A DNA stretch of 64,000 nucleotides from Phallus indusiatus (Eukaryota > Basidiomycota > Agaricomycetes > Phallales > Phallaceae), in NCBI GenBank assembly GCA_027605045.1, contig JAQFWX010000028.1, positions 1 through 64,000 on the forward strand. Reading direction: 5' to 3'. Position numbers and translations under genes: made by a program. Position 1 is the first letter of the stretch, and the number at the start of each line of letters is the position of its first letter. Below are positions 47,619-60,056 of this stretch, piece by piece. Below the pieces are notes generated by a model. That model saw only the letters and a list, made by a program, of their open reading frames with translations. It searched no databases and was not told the origin of the DNA.

Positions 47619-50600
47619 TCAGAACATATAAGATCCTCGAAGACTCGAGAAAACAGCCACGGCTTTACTGCTCATGCTAAACACGTCGCCGCCTTTCCAT
47701 GCAACATATTCTCTCTGCTCATCCGGAATTCGGAAATCAAGGATCTTTTCCAAATTTATAGATGCAATTGCGTAAGCTTGTGTTTCGCCGACTCGACCGC
47801 TTGATTCTAACGCAGCCTGGCGATGAAAGTAAATGCTAAGCGGTTATACAGAAATGTTTGGAGTGAGAAAAAACAAACCCATGCCAAGTCAAAGCGAGAA
47901 TGTCTTGCTTCATATCCGTTCTCCACGCCAATAGCGACAGTGACGTTATGACTCAGTAAGGCTGTAACGGGGGTATCGTAACTCAACGGTGGGCCTGGCA
48001 AGCTAGGGGAAATCAAAACTTTTAATGCAGGATGCAGAAATGAGGTGAATTACACCTTACATTCGTTTCTTGTCCCACGTCCCAGGATAGAACCGTGGTG
48101 GTGTCAAGATTACATTGATATTGGCGGCTGCAATGTCTGAGGCTACCATCCAGGCCTCTGCACCTCCAGCGAATACTATTATGTGTGTGAATATATGATG
48201 CCAAGGCTTCAATAATCTATCGAAATTTTCGTACCAAATTTGAGTGAATTACCCGTCTTCCGCTCAACCTCTCTCTTCAGCTGAATCAAGGTAGCCATTA
48301 TATCCGCGCTGTCGACGTGAATGACAAGGGGAATCCGTCCCTGTAAAGCAAAGATACGTAAGGTGAAAATTTGGGGAGAATTATAAAGAAATAAGGACCT
48401 TTGAAACATTCATTAATGTATTTTCCTTTGCATTGTCACTAGTACTCAGCAATAAACTTCGAAGAGTCGCTATTTCAGTAGTCACGCTGATGCCATGGCT
48501 TTTAGATATTTCGATATGAAAGGCTACTTCCTCTTTAACGATTGCTCCGGGTTGGAGAGACATTGTTGATCCAGTATTAAATGCTACTGAAACCCCTTTC
48601 CAAAATGCCGAACCCGTGGGTGGGACGATTGCAGTAGCGACACCACCGCGATACGCGAGTCTAGTATATATAGTACACAGCATGAACACAAAGACAATAA
48701 CATCCTTCATGTTGAGATAACTCACAGTGAATTTCTGCCTTGGAAAGAGAGACCATCGACGGCCCTGACAATAGGTGTATTCCCGAGAATAGAAGGAAGT
48801 GAAGACTTCGCAAGTGGATCAAGAACGCCGCCGTCATTTGTAGAAGACTCTAGTCTAATCTCGGAGACACCAACTTCCGTCCCAAAAGTAGTTAATGCCG
48901 GAGCGATCATTCCTCCATCTAGATTTATGACTAGAGAATCGGCTTCCGCTGAACCTGGCGGGATACAGGTGCTTTTGTCCGACGAGGTACACACGATTTT
49001 CCCGTTCCGAACGAGAACAGATCCGATGCTTGCTGTTTCATTGGATATTTTGAAGTGAGGATGAGGAGTTATGTCGAGATCTTTGATAGTCCAAAGGGCG
49101 CTGACGTTGACGAAGAGAATGCCGCTGCTTGCATCACCAAGCTCAGGTACCTTTTTAGGCAACAAGGGTGGCAAGCCTTCATACTGAACCGCTTCAATAG
49201 CTTCCGCATCGAAGTCAGGTGTTTGAGGTACGTCTTGAAAAGAGTGCGGTTTAGGTGAAATAACAGGATTTTCCAACTGTGCTATTCCATCGATGTAGAC
49301 TTGTTTTGGCGTTGCTCCCAGTGAAAGGGGATGTGAATCCCAAACAACGACATCTTTTAATGATAGAAATCAGATAAATTTATGAAATTCGATGGGTCTT
49401 GAGTCTACCTGCGTCGTAACCTAGTTTGATGTGACCAACACGGTGGCTCAGCCCGGCAGCTTCCGCTGGGACCGTTGTGACGGAAGACAGAGCTAGGTTA
49501 GGGGGAAGACCGAAATAGAAAGCCACAGCGGCCTCGTTCAGCAGGTAACGGGAGTTCACGACAGGATGATCGCTCTGGGTATGTCATATTTATTGATTGA
49601 ACTTACTGAAACAAATTTGTGTGAATCCACGTACTTTCATGACGACTGGGATTCCATGACCAACAAGAGTTCTAGGACCGAACTCGGATCCTCTGTAGGC
49701 TTCACGCTTCTTTCTGATTATACGAATCCATCGTTAGGCTTCAGAAAAGGGAAATCACAGGGCAGTTTTACCTGAAATTTGAGGAGAATAATGCAATAGC
49801 AGGTGCACCACCATAGGTTTTCTTTAGTAAGTCGGGTACCAAATACGCAGAGCCGGCATGATGGAAAGATGCAACAGGAAATTTGAACTCGTTCGTTATC
49901 TATTTGACGTGAAAATTTCTTCTGATAGCTATGGAAAATCACTCACCCGTATGAAGGCATCAAAGTCAACTGGCTCATAACAATGGACGGAAAGCTGGAG
50001 ATTTTAAGATAGGTATCATTAGCAATGAAAGATTGAGCAACGCACTCTGACTTTCCCTCTAAGAACGTCTACCAACGCCTCCCATTGTAAATTTTCAGGC
50101 CACTCCTTTGACTCTAGCTTTTTCCAGTCGCCGTTACCGGCTATGTCGCAGTACTTATCTTGTTCTTCTTTGATTTTACGCGCCTCGTTGTAAGCCTGGC
50201 GAAAAGCCCACATTGAGTCCATCCGCGTTGCATCATAGACACGCGATGGATTTTCGCCACAGGCGTGCCTAAAATGATTTGAGAGGGATGTTAAACCTGA
50301 TACTATACGGGTTGCCTTACTTCATGTGTCTCCATCTCGGAGGATGTTCGTAAGCATAGTCTGTTCCGTTTAAAGTATGAGGTGGCTCAATCACTTTAGA
50401 GATTGTTGATCTTTCTGGAGTGGAACGTAGTTTAATCACGAACGCTTGACCACCTAGAGTCGTGACAGTGAGTATTTTGTTAAAAGAAAAAAGGCATTTT
50501 CACGATTCTTTGACTTGCCAATGTTATTAGCTGATCCTGGCAGTACTTGGGCCGTCGTTACACCACCAGCAATCGATAGTCTGTATGCGTCATCATGGGT

Positions 50601-51338
50601 GTTGATGCCATCAATGCTGCGAAGCCACGGTAGAATTGGACCGTGAATCGAATTACCGTCATTAGCACCTTTAGGAAAAGAAAATGAATTTCATGACAAG
50701 GAGTATCACAATCGATAACGATTCACCACGTAGACTGGGAGCACTTTCAACACCGATATGGGAATGCAAATCGACCAAACCTGGTGTTACCCAAGCCCCA
50801 AGAAGATCGTGAACATCTAACGTATTCGGTGCTACAGACTGGAGAATACTGAGAGGTATATATCCCAGAGCCTTGATTATCCCGTTATGCAGCAAGATGT
50901 CTCCATGTATAACTTCACAAGTGTTCAGTCCACATGCCTGATATTACTCAAGGAGATATACCTTCTGTTCCGTTTAATAAGCCTGTCCAGATCTAAATTC
51001 AAAAAGTGAGTTTACCGAGAACGTATTCAATATCGCAGCGCTTTTCTCACCTTGGCATTGCGTAACAAGGTTGATCGCGTGCCGAGATCAAACCTGTCAG
51101 ACTGCGTACGTTCGGACGCGTCAAAACCGACAGGTAAGGCTTTCAAATTGGCGCAGCGCTGACGGATTATTCTTTTCTCTTCTTTGGATAACTTGACTCC
51201 GGATTCCCAAAACACTATCCAATGACTGGAAAATATGAAGTAGAAAATCACGAAAAGAGGAGTTAGATAGACGATGAAGAGTCGCGAATTATCCCATTTT
51301 TTGCTAGCTTTCGGACGACTGAGCGATAGCTTTTCCAT
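47619..51338 (-). CDS. Membrane-anchored amidohydrolase, annotated as CE9-like in basidiomycetes
   Basis: This is a metal-dependent amidohydrolase; the substrate is unknown, and the CE9 (GlcNAc-6-phosphate deacetylase) label is by similarity only. ATG 51338 gives a short basic N-terminus and one transmembrane helix (IVYLTPLFVIFYFIF), so it is type II with the catalytic part outside the cytosol. Exons then read SDRFDLGTRSTLLRNA, IWTGLLNGTE, VIHGDILLHNGIIKALGYIP, then AWVTPGLVDLHSHIGVESAP, which is the HxH metal motif at the start of the TIM barrel. The long central exon near 48722-49276 covers a second beta-sandwich region. The C-terminal exon has AYAIASINLEKILDFRIPDE and VAWKGGDVFSMSSKAVAVFS, ending at 47619. 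Total is probably 900 residues or more. Divergent from the monooxygenase gene. Confidence 0.85.
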
Positions 51339-52282
51339 GACAGAAAAGATAACAACAGAGAAATGGCAGGTGTGAATTTTTCGATAGGCAAAGCTGATTA
51401 CGTGTGTGCTTCAAGTCATGTGGAGGGGTTGTGACACCCGCTACGATAATCTGTTCTGTGACATCGATTTGTAAGTACTATTTGTCTGCTCGCCGATTTG
51501 TTGATGTCCCCTCTCACTCACTTCCAGCTGTTGCCGAAGGTCGATACTGTCGTCGTGTTATACAACGGCCGATGTTCAGGCGGACTTTGCAGCAATAAAG
51601 GTTGCCTATATATCTTTATAAAGCAGGTTTAGGTTCGGGCATGACGCCCTCTGAGATAGCTATGTCGATATGTAGATGCACCGGCAACATCCCGTGCTGG
51701 AGCACTTTTGTCGACTTGAAACGTGTTAGCACCCGAGACTATCTATAGGTGCGGACATTAATTGAATCCATGTTGAATATTAATGATTGATTTTTTTCCC
51801 AAACTACATAGATAGGAGCTTGCAAGCAAGCGGTACCATCAGCGCGAACGAAAGAGCGCGCTCAACATTCTTTTTGTATCGAGGGAACTGGGCGCCAGTC
51901 CTCCTTCTTTATTCCTCTCAAAACATTACCTATACCAATCGTACTTCACATGTCAAAATCTTCTATAGTGCACCATCGTTGTCTCGGTTTTGGCCCGCCT
52001 TGCACCGACTCCCTTGCTTTTTCACTGTTTCAACACGCGTTCTTCGCAACAACTCGGTAATGACGCATGATGCATGATGTCCCAATTTGGGAAGAATGGG
52101 ACCAATGGTAATGAGGTACACTTCAAGGAACTTCCGGCTAGGCTGCGATGCTAAATTTTCAAGGTTCGACGTCTTAGTTTAAAGAGCCAATTAGATTTTC
52201 GCATTTGTGGGAATTATTTGCCAGGCTCCAGCTACATAATCGAGTGAAAGACAAACTCCATTCTTTCTCACCCCATTCCACC
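51339..52282. promoter_or_regulatory. Divergent intergenic region, amidohydrolase and monooxygenase
   Basis: Both flanking genes start here, so their promoters must lie within these 944 bases. I see no clear TATA box or known operator. Frames within (for example 51787-52077) lack protein character. Confidence 0.45.
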
Positions 52283-54315
52283 ATGACTAGCTCTGATACT
52301 TCGAAAGCAACAGTAAAGTACAACGAAATCGTCTGCGTTGGCTTAGGCCTGTCAGGGATATGCTTAGGAGCTCAGTTAAGACGGAAGTGGAACTTTCGAG
52401 ATATGCATTTCTATGATCGCAATGAATCTCATTCTGGGACGTGGTTCGTCAATCATTACCCTGGTACAGTTTAGTGCTTTTACGCAGCATTTCGTTTTCA
52501 CTGACATTATACCAGGCGCTGCATGGTTTGTTTCTTCACTGCATTCGCCTGAAAGCTCAACTTGACCGTTTGACACAGCGACGTTCCCATTTTTGTTTAT
52601 GCCTTTTCATTCGCGCAAGGTCAACCCTGGTCTCGTCTTTTACCAGGGTACGCCGAGATACGAAACTACGTATCCAATGTGGTATCTGATTATGATCTTC
52701 AACCCCACATGTCGTTTCAAACTGAATGCAAGTCGGCCGTTTGGAACCATGAACGATCAGTTTGGTCCTTAAAAATGCAGAATTTATCGACCGGCGAGAA
52801 TTTCATTCATGAATGCAGAATTTTATTTTCGGCTGTTGGACTTTTATCACAGCCTTATACACCTGAAATCCCAGGAGCGGAAACTTTCAAAGGGGACAGT
52901 TTCCATACCGCGAGATGGAAAGACGAGGTTTCAGTGGCTGGAAAAGATGTCGTTGTTCTCGGAAACGGGTGTAAGTGTCTAAAGCTACATTTTTTCTTAG
53001 GTATTCATGTTTTCGTTTTCTATCGGTGTTTAGGTTCGGCCTGTCAAGTAATTCCAGTGATAACGCCCGAAGCGAAAAGCGTTACTCAAATTTTCCGGAC
53101 GCCCCATTGGCTCTTACCCTTCCGAAATTTCACCTTGTCGCCGACATTCTTGTTCGCGTTGAAGTCTGTCCCTCTGCTTGTTAGGCTATTGCGTCTCGCT
53201 GCTTTCATCAGCCTTGAAAGTAACTGGATTATGTTCTGGATGAACAGCGTAGGAGAACGAATGCGGAGATCGGTCCAGACCACATCGAGAAACTTTGTCA
53301 TTGAGACCGCTCCGGAGAAATATCACAAATATTTGGTACCTGATTTTCCCGTAGCGTGCAAAGTACGTATATCTGTTGGCGGCTGACAGAATACGTTTTA
53401 ACATCTCATGTTTATCTGCTTGTCAAATTCAGAGACGAATATACGATTCCAATAGCGCCTACCTGAAGGCCCTTCACTCGGACAATATCTTACTTACGAA
53501 AGAGACGGTCACAGAAATCAAACCAAACGGCGTTTTAACAGACAAGAGTTTCTACCCTGCTGATATTATAGTATACGCTACTGGATTCAAGACCAATAAA
53601 TCCCTTGGGCAATTACGGATCAAAGGCGATCATGGGGTGTGGCTTGACGAACACTGGAAGGAACTCGGTGGTCCTTCAGCATATAACTGTGTATCTGTCC
53701 CTGATTGTACGTGGATTTTAAAATGTATCGCATTATCCGAATGAACGATTACGCTTTTTATAAGATCCTAATTTCTTCATGTTATACGGACCAAATTCCA
53801 ATACGGGACATATGAGCGTGACCGTAGGCGTCGAAAATGCGATTTCAGGTGCATTAAAGTTGATAGCTCCCTTATTGGACGGTCGCGCAACCAAGCTTAC
53901 AGTCCGGAGAAAAGCATACGAAGAGTGGACGGCTGCAGTCCAAAACGCGAGCAAGGGCCGTGTTTTCAACAGGGAAACCTGCACAAATGTAAGTCCCATT
54001 ATTTTGACACTTTGGCACGGAGAAAATTTGGTGGTACTTAACACCTGTAAAAGTGGTATGTTTCGGAGACTGGTTGGAATGGAACGACCTATCCGTGGTC
54101 GCAGATACACTTTTGGTGGCGTTCAGCTTATATAACTTGGAATGATTGGGAATACACCGTGTGTCTTTCAACTTCGTCTTTTTTTGTCCATGTTCCTTAT
54201 TTGTTTGCAGCATAACGGCCAACCGGTTCAACCCCACACGTCGAAATTCTGGATGTTCATCACTATGTTCTTAATTATACTCAGTGTGGGCGCCGTCGCC
54301 ACGATTAAGTACTAA
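52283..54315 (+). CDS. Baeyer-Villiger-type flavin monooxygenase with C-terminal membrane anchor
   Basis: It is an FAD- and NADPH-dependent oxygenase that would convert ketones to esters or lactones; the substrate is unknown. ATG 52283 leads to IVCVGLGLSGICLGAQLRRK (FAD GxGxxG), GTWFVNHYPG, and after splicing CDVPIFVYAFSFAQGQPWSR. Next come RYAEI-like GYAEIRNYVSNV, FKGDSFHTARWKD (the BVMO fingerprint FxGxxxHxxxW, complete), VVVLGNGCSACQ (NADPH loop) and IIVYATGF. The C-terminal part reads MLYGPNSNTGHMSV, then WYVSETGWNGTTYPWSQIHF and WNDWEYT. The last exon ends in a hydrophobic helix (FWMFITMFLIILSVGAVATI) followed by KY and a TAA at 54313-54315, suggesting a tail anchor in the ER. About 9 introns. 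Confidence 0.93.
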
Positions 54316-57300
54316 ATTCGTGCCCGTGCTACAAATGTTTTCCTAACGTTTATGTCCGCATCCATTAGTATACTGTGATGATCCTGTGCGTAGAGATACC
54401 GAGTTGAACCCAAATAAGGGTGGCTCATCGCCGGACATCATGACTTGGGTTTTGTTAAATATAGAGCTTGAGGTAGAAATGAAAAAAAAATACGATATTT
54501 GTGCAACAGTGTATCGCGTGTTAAATCTTTATCTATAGCTTGGCGTGTGCGGGGCGATAGGAATCGTGCAGCGCTAGCGCTTGATCTGTGAGTATAAAAA
54601 GGTACATACCCGGCACGTTAAAGAGCGATGTAATGAACTGACATCAGCCATGCACAGCACCAGGCGACGTGTGAAATATTTGTCGCCCATCAAAACAAAC
54701 GAGATTGTTCAACCGGGTAAGACGACTACAATACAATTCACGACCACGGATTCGCCCCGTGATTTGCCAAAAAAAAAGGACAGCGTAGTTAAAATAAATA
54801 GAATATAAGAAGTCCCTGAATCTCATGCAGGGTGAGTGGTGTTCTTGAGTTAGTTATCTATGTGCACGCCAGCCTGAGTGATGCTGTTGATTTATGGCGG
54901 TGGGAAAAGTGGCCAGGCTGATTGTGATTGGCTACAAGGCAATTAATTAACCAATGTAGAGCGACAAGGAGGCCTTGTCTGTGCCTTTGTAAGGGTCAAT
55001 CCCTCGCAAAGTTATCGCCGGGTGTATCATGTGTACTGAAGCGCATTCAATTAATCAATTCCAAGGCTTACTATGAATAGCGATAACATATGATACCAGA
55101 AAAACCGATTCGTCTTTCCTAATTAGTAGGAGGCTTATGATTTACTTTTCTTCTTTCCTGGCAGAGTCCAAAGTCTCGGCTGTCAATAGGATATCTTTGC
55201 GTTATCCACCAAGCTTCGGTGGCAATAAACCAACAATCCGGTAAACAAAGAAGTATGTATTCCATATTCGGAGATTGATATTCTGATAAGTAGGATCGTG
55301 CGGAAAAACTGATAATTTCTTCTAGCCTATCAGCTACCGATTTTCCAGGCTTCAACAAACAACGTGGACTAATATACAAGGCCATGGTTTTAAGATACCG
55401 ATTTCCGAGACCCCGGATGTTTTCTTTTCAAATCGATTGGTCCCCGTTGGCTGAATTCGAAATGAGGCAGTTCTAGCCTTAGAAGTTATGATGGGGATAC
55501 TTTTTTAGCTAATAATAGGACTCAGACCCATTAAGAGACCCAACGCTTTAATTTCCCGCAACTGATTATATACTAATAATTACTCTAAACCATTTCAGAA
55601 AATCTGGCTGGGTCAGAGTTCGTGAGATGGTTCTTTAGAACATTGGGTCCGTGAATGATAACCTGAAGGGTACCAAGGACAAATATAGTGACAGTTCAAG
55701 CTAAGGAGCATTTGATCGGCGGTTATATGGAGCCTCCTTTCCTTTGAAATTACGTCCGATTGGTACGTCCAATCAGCGCGGTATGATGACATTCAAACTA
55801 TCAGCCGATATTTTAGAGAAAAAGATATTCAACAACCCAAACGTCCTGCACGGTGCGCCAGCGTTCCACTGAATCCTGATCCACGGGTGCAATTTAAAAA
55901 CTGCGGTCCTCGATTTCAAGAGCATTGACCCCCGGGAAATGGTCGTTTTTGAACACAAGGATGTTACCGGTGTCCTGTTTACATCTCACTATATGAATTC
56001 CTTATCGTCATCATACCGGCGCTCTTAAGCTACACAAGACGGCGTCGAGAAATTCATAGGAATCATAGCACAGTCCTATTTATATGTAGGGCCCGAATAA
56101 TTGCGTACCCACCGATGAGTTTTGAAATACTAAAGTATAAGTTGTTGAAAATGTTATTAGGCAGTTGAACATTAGGGATTACTGTTGTCCGATAAGCCTT
56201 CGAGTTTCAGTTTCAACGTTCAATCCCTGACCAAACTACAAAAACACTGTTGGTGAATGATGGAACGGATTCATAAACAAAAACAGTCCCGCTTTGAATG
56301 TCAAAAGCAATTCATGGTTTAAGTAAGAGTTATTTTACAGTGTTACGCTTGAAATCAACGGTGTCTATTTGCATTTAGTTCGGGGACAACGGGGTGTCTG
56401 TGAAATACACTTAGCAGTGGGCGCCAGTCACGGCCCTCACGGGAAAACACTCCCTGAGTATTACGAATGACAGCTTACCCAAAAATATTTAAAGTTTAGG
56501 TACACACACATATATACGATATCATATCATATCACAGCGGTGATAGGTTTTTTGTTCGATTCATCCAATAACTGCGCATTTGGGAATGAAGTTCGGTTAT
56601 GCTGGTAGCGCGGAACGATCGATGAAAACCCACAAGCTCGGAGTTGTGAATTCCGGCAAAATTACGATATTTATCTACAACCCCTGACGAAAACGTGCTT
56701 ACTGGCAGATAAATTTATAAATTAGAACATGGACAGTTGACCAAAGGAAATGTTTACCCGAGAGATCTAAATCTCAAAACGGGGATGTACTCGACGGCAC
56801 GATGCACCGCCGCGGACAGAACGCGCAGCCTTCGTCCATCTCTGACTCAGATGCAAAAGTTTATCTGACCCTTATAATGCCCAAAAAATCCAAAAAAATG
56901 AGTATGATAGTTCTGCAAGTTGCGGGTGCTAATTTCTCTAGATGCCTGACATATGGAATGATGGACTTTCTAAAATTTGTACCAAACGGTCATAAAAATT
57001 TCCCGACAATATCAGTTGATTGTATATGCGTAGAATGAATATATGCGCCAGTTGACGAGATTCATTTTTAAGATGCGTAATTGGGATGAAATGCTATAAA
57101 TTTTGATCGATAACAGCTGGTGTAATTGCCTCAGATTCTCTCACTGCCGGAAAGAAGAAATGAGCCTTATCGCGGTGTTATGTATATATGTACTACGTAC
57201 ACCCGGCGATAAGGTATAATGGGCTGGCCATGCCACCTCGAGGCCTCATGTTTGGACATTTTGCCAAATGATTTCGTGAGCCAGGTCACGTTATGATGAC

Positions 57301-60056
57301 AGGAACCAATGAGCGGGCATTATTGGTTACTTGGTGAATCATCAGCTGCTACTCCACATCGGTGTATCTTCTTGGCCCTGGCACTAGCAGGTTCAGCTGA
57401 TTGATGTGCATGACACCATACATGTCCCCCGATGACAGTTGAAGCCAATACTAGGGTTGGCAATGTTGCTAGGCCCCGGTGGTGGCGTTTGTAATTGGTG
57501 CTTGGAATTTGAACCTTAACCTTATTCAACGTGCGCATTTTAGTTTTTTTGTACTACGTTATGGCCGGGAAAATTGTCCGGAATAGCTGTACTGACTTGA
57601 ATTCAACCAGCTTGTGCAAAGTCACCTACGAATCATAGTATGGGATCAAGTTTATTTAGGTTCCCGTTTAGGTCCAGCGTTGTAAAGCTGTTGAGATTAT
57701 GAACGCCTGGATCCGATACTGCCACTTGCAGTTGCTAAATGCGCACAAGTTCATCGACAAAAGGAATTTTTACTGATTCCGCTTATCCGAGAAGGAGCTG
57801 GACGTTTGCAAGGAAATAAACCCCTGGCTATCCTAGATATATTGATTAAGGGTCGGATTTGGAACAACAAGTGAAGAAAAGTAATACAATAGGGGTAAAT
57901 TTACATGCATAACTAGCGGGTTGGCACGATAGTGAATGTATTTCTGCACTTTTGTCTTTCCTGATCATCTTTCGCGCAACGCAAATACCAGACTACAAAT
58001 TTGGAAGCTCGTTGCGTCTTCACATTTGGTAAGATCGCTTCTCGAAGATATAGACTGTGCGTCCAAAACAGAAATACATGGTTTCTAATTCAACGGCGGT
58101 GATAACATAAAGCCAAGGACTGGGAGAGACAACGGAAGAATGGAAGACAGAAGAATTTGGGACTTGACACATGAGTTGGATGACTCGGAAATTGCAAGGT
58201 TATCCTGTATTGTTGGTAGGCCAATGGCGGATTGTAATCTTATACTAGTTCAGAACACCGATGAAAGAATGATTATACTCAAAAATAGTACGGCGTGATA
58301 CGCCGATAGGTAATCTGTTCACCAAAACTCGCAAAAGTCAATTCGAAGGAAAGAAGCCCGGTTAAAGTTTATTGCATTGTGTTCCTTTGCCGGGATTTAA
58401 AAAAGCAATTGGCACCAGTTGATACTGCAAGTATGTATGGCGTAAAAATTAGGATATCTTGTTCACTATTTTCCGTGGAACACTGGGCCGGAATTAATTG
58501 AGCGCAGCCCAAGGAAGGAAAAGTCAGGCAACACTGCGCACATTACATATCACTACCATCACATTATGCATGTAGCTCGAAAAGATGGTGCATATGTATG
58601 TAAGAGAAGAGGTTGTTTGTGAAGTTGTCGGTAAGTTGCGTAATTGGCTGCCCAAAGTCGCTAGCGAGGGAAAAAGAAGTCGAGAAAAAGGGCCTTCTCA
58701 TTGATGGACGATCAATCGATAATAGATATTACATTCCTGATATGGGAATTTCCTGATACGGTAATGTCAAATTCGCCATATATAGACTGCCCTGTGCGCT
58801 GATTCCATATTAGGGCAAAAAGGGAAGACGAGAAGACGAGAAGATATGGATGTATGAACACGCTGCAATTAAACCACCCGACCCGATTAACCGAAGCGAG
58901 GGAACCGATAGATTGGGGGTTGCTTACTTATACAAGGTGTCCAAATGGGAAAACCCGGCGTGTCCTGTCTTTGTGAGTTGGGTGAGGGGACCCCGGATAC
59001 GAGAAACGTGCTTCGTTTTTGCGTAACTGAGATATGACAACCAGAATTACTTTGATTAGCTTGTGGGGATGCCAGGATTATCAAAAATTGGAAAAGCCGG
59101 TTGTTTGTTTGGTTGTTTGTGCTGGATATGGGAAGTGGGACCCAGGGTCGTGGTTGTTCTCCTGTTCTCCTGTCGCCAGAATTAGTAAAAGCAGCCTGGG
59201 CGAGATTCGAAGAAAATGGGGGGTTAGGGGGGGATTTAAGTTGTTCTGTTCCGCTTTCCCTATTAACTTGATTTAACGTTGCTGGCAGGACAGCTGCTGA
59301 TTTGCCGCCGCGCCCAAAGACATAATGTATGATTCTGAATTCATCCGTATCTAGATGCAATTTAATTCTTTAATGCAACGCGCCGACCCTGAAGAAAAAT
59401 ATGTAGTGCCTTGTGATCCCAAGAGTTTATTCACAGAAACAGCTGGACGTTCGTTCATGTAAGCTCCCAGTTTCTTTCAAGGCGGTGCGTGCCCCCAAGG
59501 CACGGAGCGGAATTCCGGTTGCCCGGGTAAAATGAGTCTCAGTCAATGTTTCCGGCATGTTGATTCACTTTCTCTAGAGATGGAATGTGCAAAAATATCA
59601 ACTTTCAACATCGTGATTGTTTTAGTTCAAACATTTTATTTTGTGTTGTCCTGGGCGATATCGAAGAGGCATGATTACATAACAGAAAAAGTCCGGGAAA
59701 ACCCATTCCGCCGGTAAAAACTTGGCCGGCACCAACAGGTCAGGTGATAGTACTCATATTGCCCCGATTCTCCGACACCCGGCTAAATCCGAATTCTCGA
59801 CCAAAGTTTTGGCGCATTCTAAATTTAAACTCTGGCAGCGTCCAGTCACTAACTTGGGCTTTCCCGCAACCCTTTGCGGACTTTGGATTAGATGACACAC
59901 GTGTGGTGTCAGGGGGCGCCAAGGAAAAGAATTGGCTCTGGCTCTGTTAAGTCAGCGGCTTAGTCATTGAACCCACTTTTTACTTATTATTTTTTTTTGT
60001 GAATCTGCATAATCTCGTTGTCTTTTTATTTTTCTTTTCTCCTTCCTTCGACCTCG
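54316..60056. other. 5.7-kb gene-poor interval upstream of the velvet gene
   Basis: I find no exon chain. Frames at 54581-54808, 55119-55385 and 56802-57038 are short and unsupported. Patches near 55,740-55,980 look like a decayed coding sequence but cannot be named. The interval holds the inverted repeat listed at 57165-57214. The last 500 bases before the velvet start contain pyrimidine-rich runs typical of fungal promoters. Confidence 0.45.
57165..57214. repeat. Inverted repeat with hairpin potential
   Basis: The arm CCTTATCGCGGTG is matched downstream by CACCCGGCGATAAGG. These pair as an almost perfect stem of about 13 bp with a 22-nt AT-rich loop containing TATATATG. No target duplication or transposon body is visible. 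Confidence 0.6.

Noticed and set aside
32952..54315. Secondary-metabolite cluster linking terpene synthase and monooxygenase
   Set aside because: The two genes are 18 kb apart with an importin, an SDH assembly factor and other unrelated genes between them.
56530..56620. tRNA-like GTTCGATTC box
   Set aside because: I could not build an acceptor stem or anticodon arm around it.
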